Position numbers and translations under genes: made by a program. A stretch of DNA of 36,813 bases from Chloroflexota bacterium (lineage in GTDB: Bacteria > Chloroflexota > Anaerolineae > Promineifilales > Promineifilaceae), in NCBI GenBank assembly GCA_024223125.1, contig JAAEOP010000619.1, positions 1 to 36,813 of the forward strand, read 5' to 3'. The notes beneath the pieces are model-generated. The model was not told the origin of the DNA and did no database searches. It worked only from the letters and a program-made list of their open reading frames with translations. This document shows, one piece after another, positions 17,034 to 24,495 of the stretch; the first letter of the stretch is position 1; each line of letters starts with the position of its first letter.

Positions 17034-17320
17034 CTATTGGCTGTCGTCATTAACACTAAAGGTTACGACATGGTACAAGTTAGCTTTACACTTTTTTCGG
17101 GCTAGTTCTATTATAGGCATGTCTTTTCTAAGCACCTCAATTAAATCTGGCAAAAATTCTTTTTTTCAGCGAACACGATAAGTTCACGTGCTTTTCCTGC
17201 TTTGGTTTCCCCTCCAATTTCATCATATTCCAAACCAAGCATAAAACATATCGTTCGAATATTATCCAGGGATAAATACGCACATATTAATGAGTGTAAA
17301 TCAGTACGGAATTTTTTCAC
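17034..17320 (-). pseudogene. Orphan effector-associated (death-like, EAD/bDLD) domain gene with a frame break or programmed frameshift
   Basis: GTG 17320 follows GAAGG at 8 bases and opens a 59-codon frame ending at 17141. It reads MKKFRTDLHSLICAYLS, then NIRTICFMLGLEYDEI and ETKAGKARELIVFAEKK. This is the pattern of the small helical domains that couple effectors to NTPases in bacterial conflict systems (L-C-x-L-G-hydrophobic-D/E-Y, then K-x-x-K-A-R-E-L). The conserved last helix (LPDLIEVLRKDMP) is in the -1 frame, which runs on to a stop at 17034; the joined product would be about 95 residues. The frames meet at A AAA AAG. It could be a pseudogene, a recoded gene or a sequencing error. No effector or NTPase lies nearby. 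The family call is by pattern recall. Confidence 0.6.
17159..17165 (-). promoter_or_regulatory. Canonical -1 slippery heptamer A AAA AAG
   Basis: On the minus strand the codons GAA AAA AAG place the heptamer in the phase used by E. coli dnaX. Slipping back one base continues GAA TTT TTG CCA, giving EFLPDLIEV, which completes the domain. No stimulatory Shine-Dalgarno at 10-14 bases upstream and no downstream stem was found, so a simple indel in the A7 or T5 run is an equal alternative. Confidence 0.35.
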
Positions 17321-17340
17321 TTCGACAACCTTCAGACCCC

Positions 17341-17443
17341 TACACGGAAAAAGGAACCCTGAAAAGCATGAAATCTCTCTTCCACAGTGTTCCTTCCTAT
17401 CCGTGTATACAAAACTTGCTTCATTAGTAAATAATTCTCGCTA
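17341..17443. repeat. Intergenic repeat family (CCTATCCGTGTATAC), copy A
   Basis: The left arm begins TACACGGAAAAAGGAA at 17341; the right arm ends CCTATCCGTGTATAC at 17410, followed by a 33-base tail to 17443. The last 48 bases (17396-17443) match 20179-20226 at about 40 of 48 positions with no gap. It looks like a short non-autonomous, MITE- or REPIN-like element inserted beside the orphan death-like domain gene. Confidence 0.7.
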
Positions 17444-17491
17444 ACAACCATTAAGTTCAAAATAGTTTTTAAGCTAGTAAGTACAAAAGCA

Positions 17492-18334
17492 TTATCCAGC
17501 AGCAACGGCCGCAAAGCCAATTGCACCCAATCCTAAATGTGTACCAATAGCCGGGGTCACTTCCATGATAATGGGTGTTTCGTCGTCCGGGAAGAGATGC
17601 GCCGATTGTTGTTGCAGTTTTACGGCCGCTTCCAGAGCGCGTACATGCAAAATAGCAATCCGTTCATAGGGGCCAAAATCTTCTACCAGCTTAAGCATTT
17701 CCTTGACCGCTTTTTTACGGGTACGCACTTTGGCAACGACATTGATTTCGCCATCACTAATGACCATCACCGGTTTGATTTGCAGCAATGTGCCAATGCC
17801 AAACTGCGCCCAACTGACACGGCCGCCACGCCGTAAAGAGTCCATATTATCAATCATGCCAAAGACACGGGTACGCGGGGCACAGGCAGATAACAGTTCT
17901 ACGATGGCAGCGGCCGATTGACCAGATGCCAACTCGTCTACGGCCGTCATCACCAACAATCCCCCACCCAACGTAATTTGTTGCGAATCTACCAGATGAA
18001 CAGGGCAGGAATCGGCCGCCTCGGCGCCTAGTCGAGCATTATTGTAGGTAGCGCTGAGTTTGGATGCCAGATGAATAGAGATGATTTCGGTGGCGCCGGC
18101 GGCCGTTTCTTGTTCATACACTTCTTTGAAAGTAGCCGGGGAAGGGGCGGCCGTTGTCGGGTACGGATTGTAGGTAGACAAATTGTCATAAAATTCTTGG
18201 CGGGTGATGTCAATGCCTTCCCGGTAACCTTTCTCGCCGATGTTGACATAAACGGGCACAACAGTCAGATTATACTTTGCTACCAGGTCGGGCGGCACAT
18301 CCATCGCGCTGTCGGTGATGATTTTGATGGTCAT
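17492..18334 (-). CDS. DegV family fatty-acid-binding protein (FakB-like)
   Basis: 280 residues, full length for the family. N-terminal MTIKIITDSAMDVPPDLV and the loop TTAAPSPATFKEVYE carry the residues that bind the fatty-acid carboxylate; IISIHLASKLSATYNNAR is the second conserved block, and the C-terminus ends in the GTHLGLGAIGFAA segment. DegV/FakB proteins present a fatty acid to FakA for phosphorylation, feeding phospholipid synthesis. It starts 11 bp after the FakA stop, so the two form an operon. The chain preference of the bound lipid cannot be read from sequence. About 170 bp downstream lies the death-like domain gene. Confidence 0.9.
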   Translation of the reverse strand: MTIKIITDSAMDVPPDLVAKYNLTVVPVYVNIGEKGYREGIDITRQEFYDNLSTYNPYPTTAAPSPATFKEVYEQETAAGATEIISIHLASKLSATYNNARLGAEAADSCPVHLVDSQQITLGGGLLVMTAVDELASGQSAAAIVELLSACAPRTRVFGMIDNMDSLRRGGRVSWAQFGIGTLLQIKPVMVISDGEINVVAKVRTRKKAVKEMLKLVEDFGPYERIAILHVRALEAAVKLQQQSAHLFPDDETPIIMEVTPAIGTHLGLGAIGFAAVAAG

Positions 18335-18345
18335 GGGTGGTTGGG

Positions 18346-20049
18346 TTATTCTGCTCCTAAAATATAAAAGTAATGCGCCTGTCCGCCGGGTAGAATTTCG
18401 ACTTCTACATCCGGGTAACTATTTTCAATTTGAGCGGCAATCTGGTTGGCGTCGGCGACGTCTACATCGGCTCCATAGTAAAGAGAAACAAGTTCCCGAT
18501 CATCCATTTCCATGGCTGCCAAAACCTGGGCTAGAATGTTTTCCAGATTGGGGCCGGAGGCACACAAACGGCCGTCAACCACCCCAATCATCTCCCCATC
18601 CTTCACGTTTACCCCATCCAACGTTACCGAACGAGTGGCGCGGGTGATTTCGCCGGTGGCAACTTCTGTGGCACACGCTTGCATAACTGCGGCCGTTTCT
18701 GCCAGATCACCGTCGGGTTCATAATCCAGCATCGCGCTAAATCCCTGCGGCGCAGTAACGGTGGGTACAACCATTACCTCTTTCGGGCTGAGGTCGCGGG
18801 CTGCTTCGGCCGCCAGAGTGATGTTTTTGTTGTTAGGCAAAATGATGATTTTATTGCTGGGTACATCTTGCGTAGCCTGGAAAATTTCTTCTGTGCTAGG
18901 ATTATTAGTTTGTCCGCCGTTAACGATAAAAGCAACCCCTAGACTGCGGAAGATGTCTGCCAGGCCAGCCCCGGCAGCTACAGCTACAACGCCAATTTGT
19001 CCCGGCTCGATAACGGCCGTTTCCACAGCCGCCTCTGGTACGGTCGGGGCAACCCCATTCCCCTGCACAATATCCTCCATCTGCATTTGCATATTTTCCA
19101 CAACCACATCCGTAATCTTCCCCAAGCTGATGCCATAGGAGATGGGTTCGCCAGGGTCTTCAACGTGGATGTGTACTTTAATGGTAGACTCGTCTCCCAC
19201 AACCACAGTCGAGTCCCCCATAGCGTCAATGCGGGTGCGGACTTCAGCCACATTCAAATTTTGGCCCATAAGGAGAAATTGCACATCGTAAGGGTTTTCA
19301 ATGATGCCGCTTGCAGGCATAGCCAATTCCTGAGCGGTAATCTCCTGCCGCTGTGCGGCTACAACCTGGGCTGCTTCTTCCAAACTACCCATCTGGCCGC
19401 TGACATAACGCAGCATTCCTTCCAGCACATAAATCAACCCCTGCCCGCCAGAATCTACAACGCCGGCTTGCTTTAGGATGGGCAGCATGTCCGGTGTGCG
19501 TTCTAATGTTTGGTTACACCGTTCTATCACCCTTTCCAACAAAAAGCGCAAATCCAGACTTTTGCTGACGGCGTCGGCCGCTTCTTCCGCCCCTTCACGG
19601 ATAACGGTGAGGATGGTTCCTTCTACCGGCCGTATCACGCCCCTATAAGCAGTATCGGCGGCTATTTGGAAGGCGTAGGCCAGGTCTGGGGCGTCAAAGG
19701 TTTCTTTCTCTTTCAGACCGCTAGCCAGACCACGCCATATCTGGCTGAGGATGACGCCGGAGTTACCGCGTGCGCCCATGAGCGCCCCTTGAGCCACACT
19801 ATCGGCCATTTTACTGACATGGGGTTCGGATCGGTCTTGCACACGGCCGTAAGCGGAGCGCATTGTCAGCAGCATATTTGTGCCCGTGTCGCCATCGGGC
19901 ACAGGGAAAACATTTAATGAATTGACGTATTGATGGTTTTGTTCTAACCAGATGAGGCCGGCGTGTACCATTTTTTTGTACTGCTGCCCATTACAGTGCA
20001 GCCATTTTTCAGGTACGGCCGTCATCTCGGCTGTGGTAGGTGGAGTCAC
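18346..20049 (-). CDS. FakA-like fatty acid kinase (DAK2/DegV-associated)
   Basis: 567 residues. The N-terminal DAK2 kinase domain (about 25-220) shows NVFPVPDGDTGTNMLLTM, whose aspartates bind magnesium-ATP, and GALMGARGNSGVILSQIWRG. The middle and C-terminal parts contain PYDVQFLLMG, VHIHVEDPG and IIILPNNKNITLAAEAA, typical of FakA/YloV. With a FakB partner it phosphorylates exogenous or recycled fatty acids to acyl-phosphate. GTG 20049 follows AGAGGAAAG at about 7 bases. It is downstream of Asp23 with a repeat element in the 174-bp gap, and directly upstream of the DegV partner. Confidence 0.9.
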   Translation of the reverse strand: MTPPTTAEMTAVPEKWLHCNGQQYKKMVHAGLIWLEQNHQYVNSLNVFPVPDGDTGTNMLLTMRSAYGRVQDRSEPHVSKMADSVAQGALMGARGNSGVILSQIWRGLASGLKEKETFDAPDLAYAFQIAADTAYRGVIRPVEGTILTVIREGAEEAADAVSKSLDLRFLLERVIERCNQTLERTPDMLPILKQAGVVDSGGQGLIYVLEGMLRYVSGQMGSLEEAAQVVAAQRQEITAQELAMPASGIIENPYDVQFLLMGQNLNVAEVRTRIDAMGDSTVVVGDESTIKVHIHVEDPGEPISYGISLGKITDVVVENMQMQMEDIVQGNGVAPTVPEAAVETAVIEPGQIGVVAVAAGAGLADIFRSLGVAFIVNGGQTNNPSTEEIFQATQDVPSNKIIILPNNKNITLAAEAARDLSPKEVMVVPTVTAPQGFSAMLDYEPDGDLAETAAVMQACATEVATGEITRATRSVTLDGVNVKDGEMIGVVDGRLCASGPNLENILAQVLAAMEMDDRELVSLYYGADVDVADANQIAAQIENSYPDVEVEILPGGQAHYFYILGAE

Positions 20050-20126
20050 TTAATTTCTTTCCTCTCTTGCTTGATAATCGTCTAGCGAGTCTTTTTTCTC
20101 AAACTGGCAAAAGGTATGGGTTATGG

Positions 20127-20226
20127 GTATACACGGATAGGGAAGAACACGGATGTTTATTTTTCATCACTGTTTCTCCCTATCCGTGTATACAATATTT
20201 GCCTGGTTTGTAAAGAATTTTCGCTA
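20127..20226. repeat. Intergenic repeat family (CCTATCCGTGTATAC), copy B
   Basis: GTATACACGGATAGGGA (20127-20143) and its exact complement (20177-20193) form 17-bp perfect arms around 33 bases. The right flank to 20226 matches copy A and overlaps the Asp23 stop codon (20224-20226). The better-preserved arms suggest this copy is the younger one. Confidence 0.75.
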
Positions 20227-20583
20227 CCGATCTTCCTGGTTCAGGCGCAGCCCTTGCACATATACATTCACTTCTTGTACGGGCATACTGAGCGCTTTTT
20301 CCAGATGAAACTTTACTGTATGTTGAATACTTTCGGCCACCGTTTTAATACGCACGCCATATTCCACAATGACATACACATCTACAATGATGCCGCTCTC
20401 TTCTATGGTCACATCAATGCCCCGTTTACTATCGCGGGACAGTAGTTTGGCAATGCCTGTAGCCAGATTTTTGTCAGCCATGCCAACAACGCCGTAACAT
20501 TGGTTGATGGCCTGGTTGGCAATGGTGGACACGGCCGTTGCAGAAATATCTATCATGCCATAATGCTCATGTTGTACTGTCAT
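20224..20583 (-). CDS. Asp23/Gls24 family protein
   Basis: About 119 residues from ATG 20583, preceded by GGATAA. It carries the family pattern GMIDISATAVSTIANQAI, CYGVVGMADK, then VTIEESGIIVDVYVIVEYG and IKTVAESIQHTVKFHLE. Asp23/Gls24 proteins are small cytoplasmic, often membrane-associated proteins linked to envelope stress in Firmicutes; an Asp23-like gene directly before fakA is a common arrangement. The longer frame to 20640 has no ribosome site. The stop codon lies within the tail of repeat copy B. Confidence 0.88.
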   Translation of the reverse strand: MTVQHEHYGMIDISATAVSTIANQAINQCYGVVGMADKNLATGIAKLLSRDSKRGIDVTIEESGIIVDVYVIVEYGVRIKTVAESIQHTVKFHLEKALSMPVQEVNVYVQGLRLNQEDR

Positions 20584-20643
20584 AGTTGTTATCCATATAA
20601 TGTTACTTCGTTCGTAAATTGTATCACAAGACGGGCGCATCGG

Positions 20644-21591
20644 TTATTGGGGTTCAATGGCGCTGGACAGAATTGTTTTGGCAGCGGCCGTTTGTAAGGC
20701 AGACTGCACGGCCGCTTTTGATTCCGATGTGACTAGAGCGATCATATTGCCACCCCGGCCGGCGCCGCTCAGTTTGGCCCCTAATGCACCGGCTTTGTTT
20801 GCGGCCGTTACTAACCCATCCAACTCTGGCGAAGAAACACTCATTTGTTGCAGCAGGGTATGGTTCTCATTCATCAGGCGACCGACAGCGGTCAGATTTC
20901 CCTCTTCAATTGCCAGACGAGCGGCCGTGGCAATTCGGCCGCAGCCATCAAAAATCGCTTCAAACTTGGGGCAGTCAGCTTCCCATTGGCGGCGCACATC
21001 TCCCACCACCAATTTGGTGCTGCTACTGAGACCCGTATCGCCTACCAGTAAATGCAGCGCTTGGGCGACGCTGAATGTTTCGATGCGGTTATGGGGCTGT
21101 TGGCGTACAAAGAAAACCGGCCGTTCATAAGCCACCACCGTATTATCTATGCCGCTGGGTGTGCCGTGATGAATTTTCTCGATTTCGTAAGTTTGGGCTG
21201 AAACCCATTCGTCTGTCGCCAGATGGCCTAATCCCAAATAGTTAGCCAGAGCGCGAATGACGGCGGCCGTAATGGCGGCGCCGCTGCCCAGACCGCTGGC
21301 AATGGGAATGGCGCTGCTGACAGTGATGATTAGGTCGGGGAGATGGGGTAGATTGATGGCCGTTTGTAACTGTTTAATCACGGCCGCAATCGGATCTTCC
21401 GGTTCCGCTTCAGTTAACATCATGTCCTGGTTCAGGTCAGGAGCGATAAGGCGGATGCCGGGTTGGTTGGCCGGTTTTACAACGGCCGTAGCCCGTAATT
21501 GGGATACTGGAGCGGCGATGGCGGGACGACCGTAGACGACGGCATGTTCACCAAATAAAATAATTTTGCCGGGAGCGGTGGCTGTGGACAT
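20644..21591 (-). CDS. mvk: Mevalonate kinase
   Basis: 315 residues of the GHMP kinase superfamily. Motif 1 is APGKIILFGEHAVVYGRPA; the ATP-binding motif 2 reads SAIPIASGLGSGAAITAAV; the catalytic Asp lies in HHGTPSGIDNTVV; motif 3 is LSGAGRGGNMIALV. It phosphorylates mevalonate, the first kinase step towards isopentenyl diphosphate. Its presence indicates a mevalonate route to isoprenoids, known in some Chloroflexota. The next gene upstream on the same strand is a UbiA prenyltransferase, which consumes polyprenyl phosphate made from this pathway. ATG 21591 has only a weak ribosome site. Confidence 0.92.
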   Translation of the reverse strand: MSTATAPGKIILFGEHAVVYGRPAIAAPVSQLRATAVVKPANQPGIRLIAPDLNQDMMLTEAEPEDPIAAVIKQLQTAINLPHLPDLIITVSSAIPIASGLGSGAAITAAVIRALANYLGLGHLATDEWVSAQTYEIEKIHHGTPSGIDNTVVAYERPVFFVRQQPHNRIETFSVAQALHLLVGDTGLSSSTKLVVGDVRRQWEADCPKFEAIFDGCGRIATAARLAIEEGNLTAVGRLMNENHTLLQQMSVSSPELDGLVTAANKAGALGAKLSGAGRGGNMIALVTSESKAAVQSALQTAAAKTILSSAIEPQ

Positions 21592-21604
21592 AAAAAATAA
21601 GGAT

Positions 21605-21639
21605 GGAGATTGGAGATTTTAACCCAATCTCTCAATCTC
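21605..21639. repeat. GATTGGAGATT-type repeat, copy 2
   Basis: GGAGATTGGAGATT followed by AACCCAATCTCTCAATCTC gives an imperfect inverted repeat in the 46-bp gap between the prenyltransferase stop (which it touches) and the mevalonate kinase start. Confidence 0.6.
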
Positions 21640-22507
21640 AAAAAATATAAACCACAACAAAAACAGTCATTGCAAACAAAACAATCGTAGCCTGTAACGG
21701 CCGATCACGTAGGGCAATATCTTCCGGCGCGCCTCCTTCATGACGCACATGAATCAAGTACATATAACGAAAAATGCCGTACAGGAGAAAGGGAATAGTC
21801 AGCATCATCGCGTGGTTGTCCGGCAGCCCTTCGGCCAGGAAGGTGTACAGGCTGTAAAAAACCAAGACACTGGTCGTCACCAATCCAAGAAGTTTATCGA
21901 TAAATTCCAAATTGTATTCTTGTAAGATTTTGCGGTGTTTGCTGGCATCCTGGCCTAATAGAATCAATTCATGCCGCCGTTTGCCCAGTACTAGGAAAAG
22001 AGCTAGAAAACCACCAAACAAGTATAACCAGGGCGAAAATCGTTCCACATCCACCACTGCCACCCCGGCCGCAATCCGCAAAACAAAACCCAAAGCCACA
22101 ATCATCACATCAAACAACACCACATTTTTCAGCCAGAAAGTATATAGAATCTGGCTGAGGATGTAGATTAGCAGGATGAGAGCGAACGTGGGGGATAAGA
22201 GATATCCGGCTGCCAGACTACCTACGGCAAAGAGGACGGCTGCCACGGCCGCCACAGTCGGGTTCAATTCTCCAGCCGGCAGCGGCCGGTACCGTTTGGT
22301 CGGATGTTGGCGGTCGCTTTCAATATCGCCCAGGTCGTTCATCAGGTAAACGGCGCTAGACATGAGACACAACAAAATAAAGGCGGCGATGGTACGCAGC
22401 AAGTAAATGGGTTCCAATAATTTGGCGTCAAAAAACAAAGCCACAAAGACAAAACCGTTCTTAGGCCATTGACGCGGCCGCATCGTTTTTAATAAGGCAA
22501 TCAGCAC
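21638..22507 (-). CDS. UbiA-family prenyltransferase, decaprenyl-phosphate phosphoribosyltransferase-like
   Basis: 289 residues, eight to nine membrane helices. The N-terminal MRPRQWPKNGFVFVALFF and the first Asp-rich motif NDLGDIESDRQHPTKRYRP are characteristic of the decaprenyl-phosphate phosphoribose synthase branch of UbiA (mycobacterial Rv3806c type). That enzyme joins phosphoribose diphosphate to polyprenyl phosphate on the way to decaprenyl-phospho-arabinose or -ribose, a sugar donor for envelope glycans. GTG 22507 follows AGGAGA at 6 bases. The sugar donors it may supply could serve the GT-C proteins found further right, but this is inference. It diverges from the DUF3179 gene. Confidence 0.82.
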   Translation of the reverse strand: MLIALLKTMRPRQWPKNGFVFVALFFDAKLLEPIYLLRTIAAFILLCLMSSAVYLMNDLGDIESDRQHPTKRYRPLPAGELNPTVAAVAAVLFAVGSLAAGYLLSPTFALILLIYILSQILYTFWLKNVVLFDVMIVALGFVLRIAAGVAVVDVERFSPWLYLFGGFLALFLVLGKRRHELILLGQDASKHRKILQEYNLEFIDKLLGLVTTSVLVFYSLYTFLAEGLPDNHAMMLTIPFLLYGIFRYMYLIHVRHEGGAPEDIALRDRPLQATIVLFAMTVFVVVYIF

Positions 22508-22836
22508 ATTGTTCTCCTGGTTATAGTGGCTGATGGTTAGTACAAACTACCAACCACCAGCCACATTTTTTTGAGACATGATTATAACGTAGCCCGGTTA
22601 GTTGGTACACGGCCGTTACCAACAAACCACTCTAATCATGGAACCATTTGGGCTACATTAAGCTCCCATTCATTCTGGACGCCCATTGCTTACGGCCGTC
22701 TTGCCGCCATATTACAAGAGGATTACGGCCGAATGCCTAACATCCCCACTCCTCCATCGCTTGCTATACTGCTAGAAATTGGCAAAGAGGTTCCACCTTT
22801 TGAAAAGGTGGAACCTCTACAATGAAGGAGTAAACT
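22508..22836. other. 329-bp divergent intergenic region with two hairpins
   Basis: It holds an imperfect 17-bp-arm inverted repeat at 22526-22564 (two mismatches, followed by a T-run on the + strand), a near-perfect palindrome at 22786-22818, and two ACGGCCGT octamers. A TATACT word at 22765-22770 could be a -10 for the DUF3179 gene, but no matching -35 was found. No coding potential was seen. Confidence 0.5.
22786..22818. repeat. Near-perfect 33-bp palindrome in the DUF3179 leader
   Basis: AGAGGTTCCACCTTTT (22786-22801), one base, then its exact complement (22803-22818). It ends about 5 bases before the ribosome site AAGGAG, so it would fold in the 5' leader if transcription starts upstream. 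Its build (long arms, TTTTGAAAA centre) recalls the 3652 palindrome. Confidence 0.7.
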
Positions 22837-24414
22837 ATGTCCCCTTTACCCACACTCATTTTATTAAGCGGCTTGCTATTGGCGGCTTGCGGCCCGGCGG
22901 TAACACAAATGGAAGAAACGGCCGTGCCCACAAATACGGCCGTTTCCACCCCCACCCAAAATCCCCCCACCCCGACTCCTCTACCTACCGAAACCCCAAT
23001 CTCCAATCCTCAATCCTTCGCTAACGCTCAGGACAGGTCTCTAATCTCCGATAACGATATTCCCCACCTCCTCCAAGCTCTTCTCAACACCGATACCGAT
23101 GAGAGTCAAGAAGCGTTGGTGCGTATTCAGGATTCTGGCGACGGCCGTTTTGTTTCTGTCCTGTTGGAACTGTACCGTGCCCGGCAAATTGGCATCATTC
23201 GCAATCTTAATTATTCGGCCGTAACAAACGCCCTGAAAAACCTCAGCGGACAAGATTTTGGCGATGATTGGGCCGCTTGGGTAGAATGGTACGGTGCTAC
23301 CGACCTGCAACCGCCGCCTGGCTTCACTACCTGGAAAGGGATTCTACTTTCTAACATAGACCCCAGTTTTGCTGATTTTTTACAAGATAGCTACCCGGTT
23401 CGCCTACGGCCGGAAGAAATTATGTGGGGCGGCGTCCTTGTAGATGGCATCCCTGCCCTGGACAATCCGACGATGATTACCCCGGAGGAAGCAGAATATC
23501 TTAATCTTTGGGATGTGGTTTTTGGTATTTCGCTGAATGGGGATTCCCGCGCCTACCCGCTGCGTATTTTGGATTGGCATGAGATGGCCAACGATGTGGT
23601 TGGTGGCGTACCCGTTTCCCTGGCTTACTGTACCTTGTGTGGGGCGGCGATTGCGTATGACGGCCGTGCCACCGACACCAACCACAACCCCATTACCTAC
23701 GACTTTGGATCTTCCGGCTTCCTCTACCGCAGCAACAAACTAATGTATGATCGCCAGACCCGAACCCTGTGGAACCAGCTTACCGGCGAGCCAGTATTGG
23801 GCGAATTGGCCGCCGCTGATATTCGCCTGAAACTGCTGCCCGTTGTTCTGACCACCTGGAAAGAATGGCAAACACAACACCCCGACACCGTTGTAGTAGA
23901 CATCAACACCGGCGTCAACCGCGACTATAATCCTGGCGCGGCCTATGGCGGCTACTTTGCGGACACAGACACCATGTTCCCCGTCTGGCAGCGGGACGAA
24001 GCGCTGCGTACCAAAGACCAGATTTACGCTCTGAACATCAACGACACGCCTAAAGCGTATTCATTGGACAGCCTGACGGCCGAACAAACAATCAACGACA
24101 AATTAGGCGGCGTCAACATTGTCCTGGTAGCCGGAAATGAGATTTATGAAGTGGATGGGGAACATTGGCTGGATGGTTTGGTGCGCTACAAAGCCGGCGC
24201 CGAAGTCCGCGCTTATGAACGGGGCGACCACACCTTCACCCTCGGCACAGACAAAAACAGTATCGTAGATGAAACGGGGCAGGTGTGGCCGGTAACAGAA
24301 GAAGCCCTCATCGGGCTAGATGAAGATTCATTACCGCGCATCAACGGCCATCTGGCGTATTGGTTTGGTTGGTATGCTTTTTATCCGGGAACGCTACTGT
24401 ATGGGGAAGAATAA
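22837..24414 (+). CDS. DUF3179 domain lipoprotein
   Basis: 525 residues. A lipoprotein signal peptide ends in LLLAACGP (Cys 17 is the lipid site). Then come a Pro/Thr-rich linker (about 30-52), a short segment encoded by an in-frame copy of the GATTGGAGATT-type repeat (SNPQSFANAQDRSLIS, about 56-71), and a DUF3179 domain (about 165-515) with RAYPLRILDWHEMANDVVGG, LAYCTLCGAAIAYD, DFGSSGFLYRSNKLMYDR and W-x-Q-L-T-G-E. The conserved CxxC and the SG-LY block suggest a folded extracellular enzyme-like domain, but no reaction is known. ATG 22837 follows AAGGAG at 6-7 bases. It is the first gene of a plus-strand group but has its own leader. Confidence 0.88.
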   Translation: MSPLPTLILLSGLLLAACGPAVTQMEETAVPTNTAVSTPTQNPPTPTPLPTETPISNPQSFANAQDRSLISDNDIPHLLQALLNTDTDESQEALVRIQDSGDGRFVSVLLELYRARQIGIIRNLNYSAVTNALKNLSGQDFGDDWAAWVEWYGATDLQPPPGFTTWKGILLSNIDPSFADFLQDSYPVRLRPEEIMWGGVLVDGIPALDNPTMITPEEAEYLNLWDVVFGISLNGDSRAYPLRILDWHEMANDVVGGVPVSLAYCTLCGAAIAYDGRATDTNHNPITYDFGSSGFLYRSNKLMYDRQTRTLWNQLTGEPVLGELAAADIRLKLLPVVLTTWKEWQTQHPDTVVVDINTGVNRDYNPGAAYGGYFADTDTMFPVWQRDEALRTKDQIYALNINDTPKAYSLDSLTAEQTINDKLGGVNIVLVAGNEIYEVDGEHWLDGLVRYKAGAEVRAYERGDHTFTLGTDKNSIVDETGQVWPVTEEALIGLDEDSLPRINGHLAYWFGWYAFYPGTLLYGEE

Positions 24415-24495
24415 GCCTAGTTTTAATTCGTTGATTTTCTCTATTCGTTGTACTCTAGAATAAACCAAGATCATATCTGTTTCTGGAGAATAACG

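Noticed and set aside
24431..24461. arcA promoter TTGATT and TAGAAT
   Set aside because: The spacing of 19 bases and weak match to consensus do not allow a confident call.
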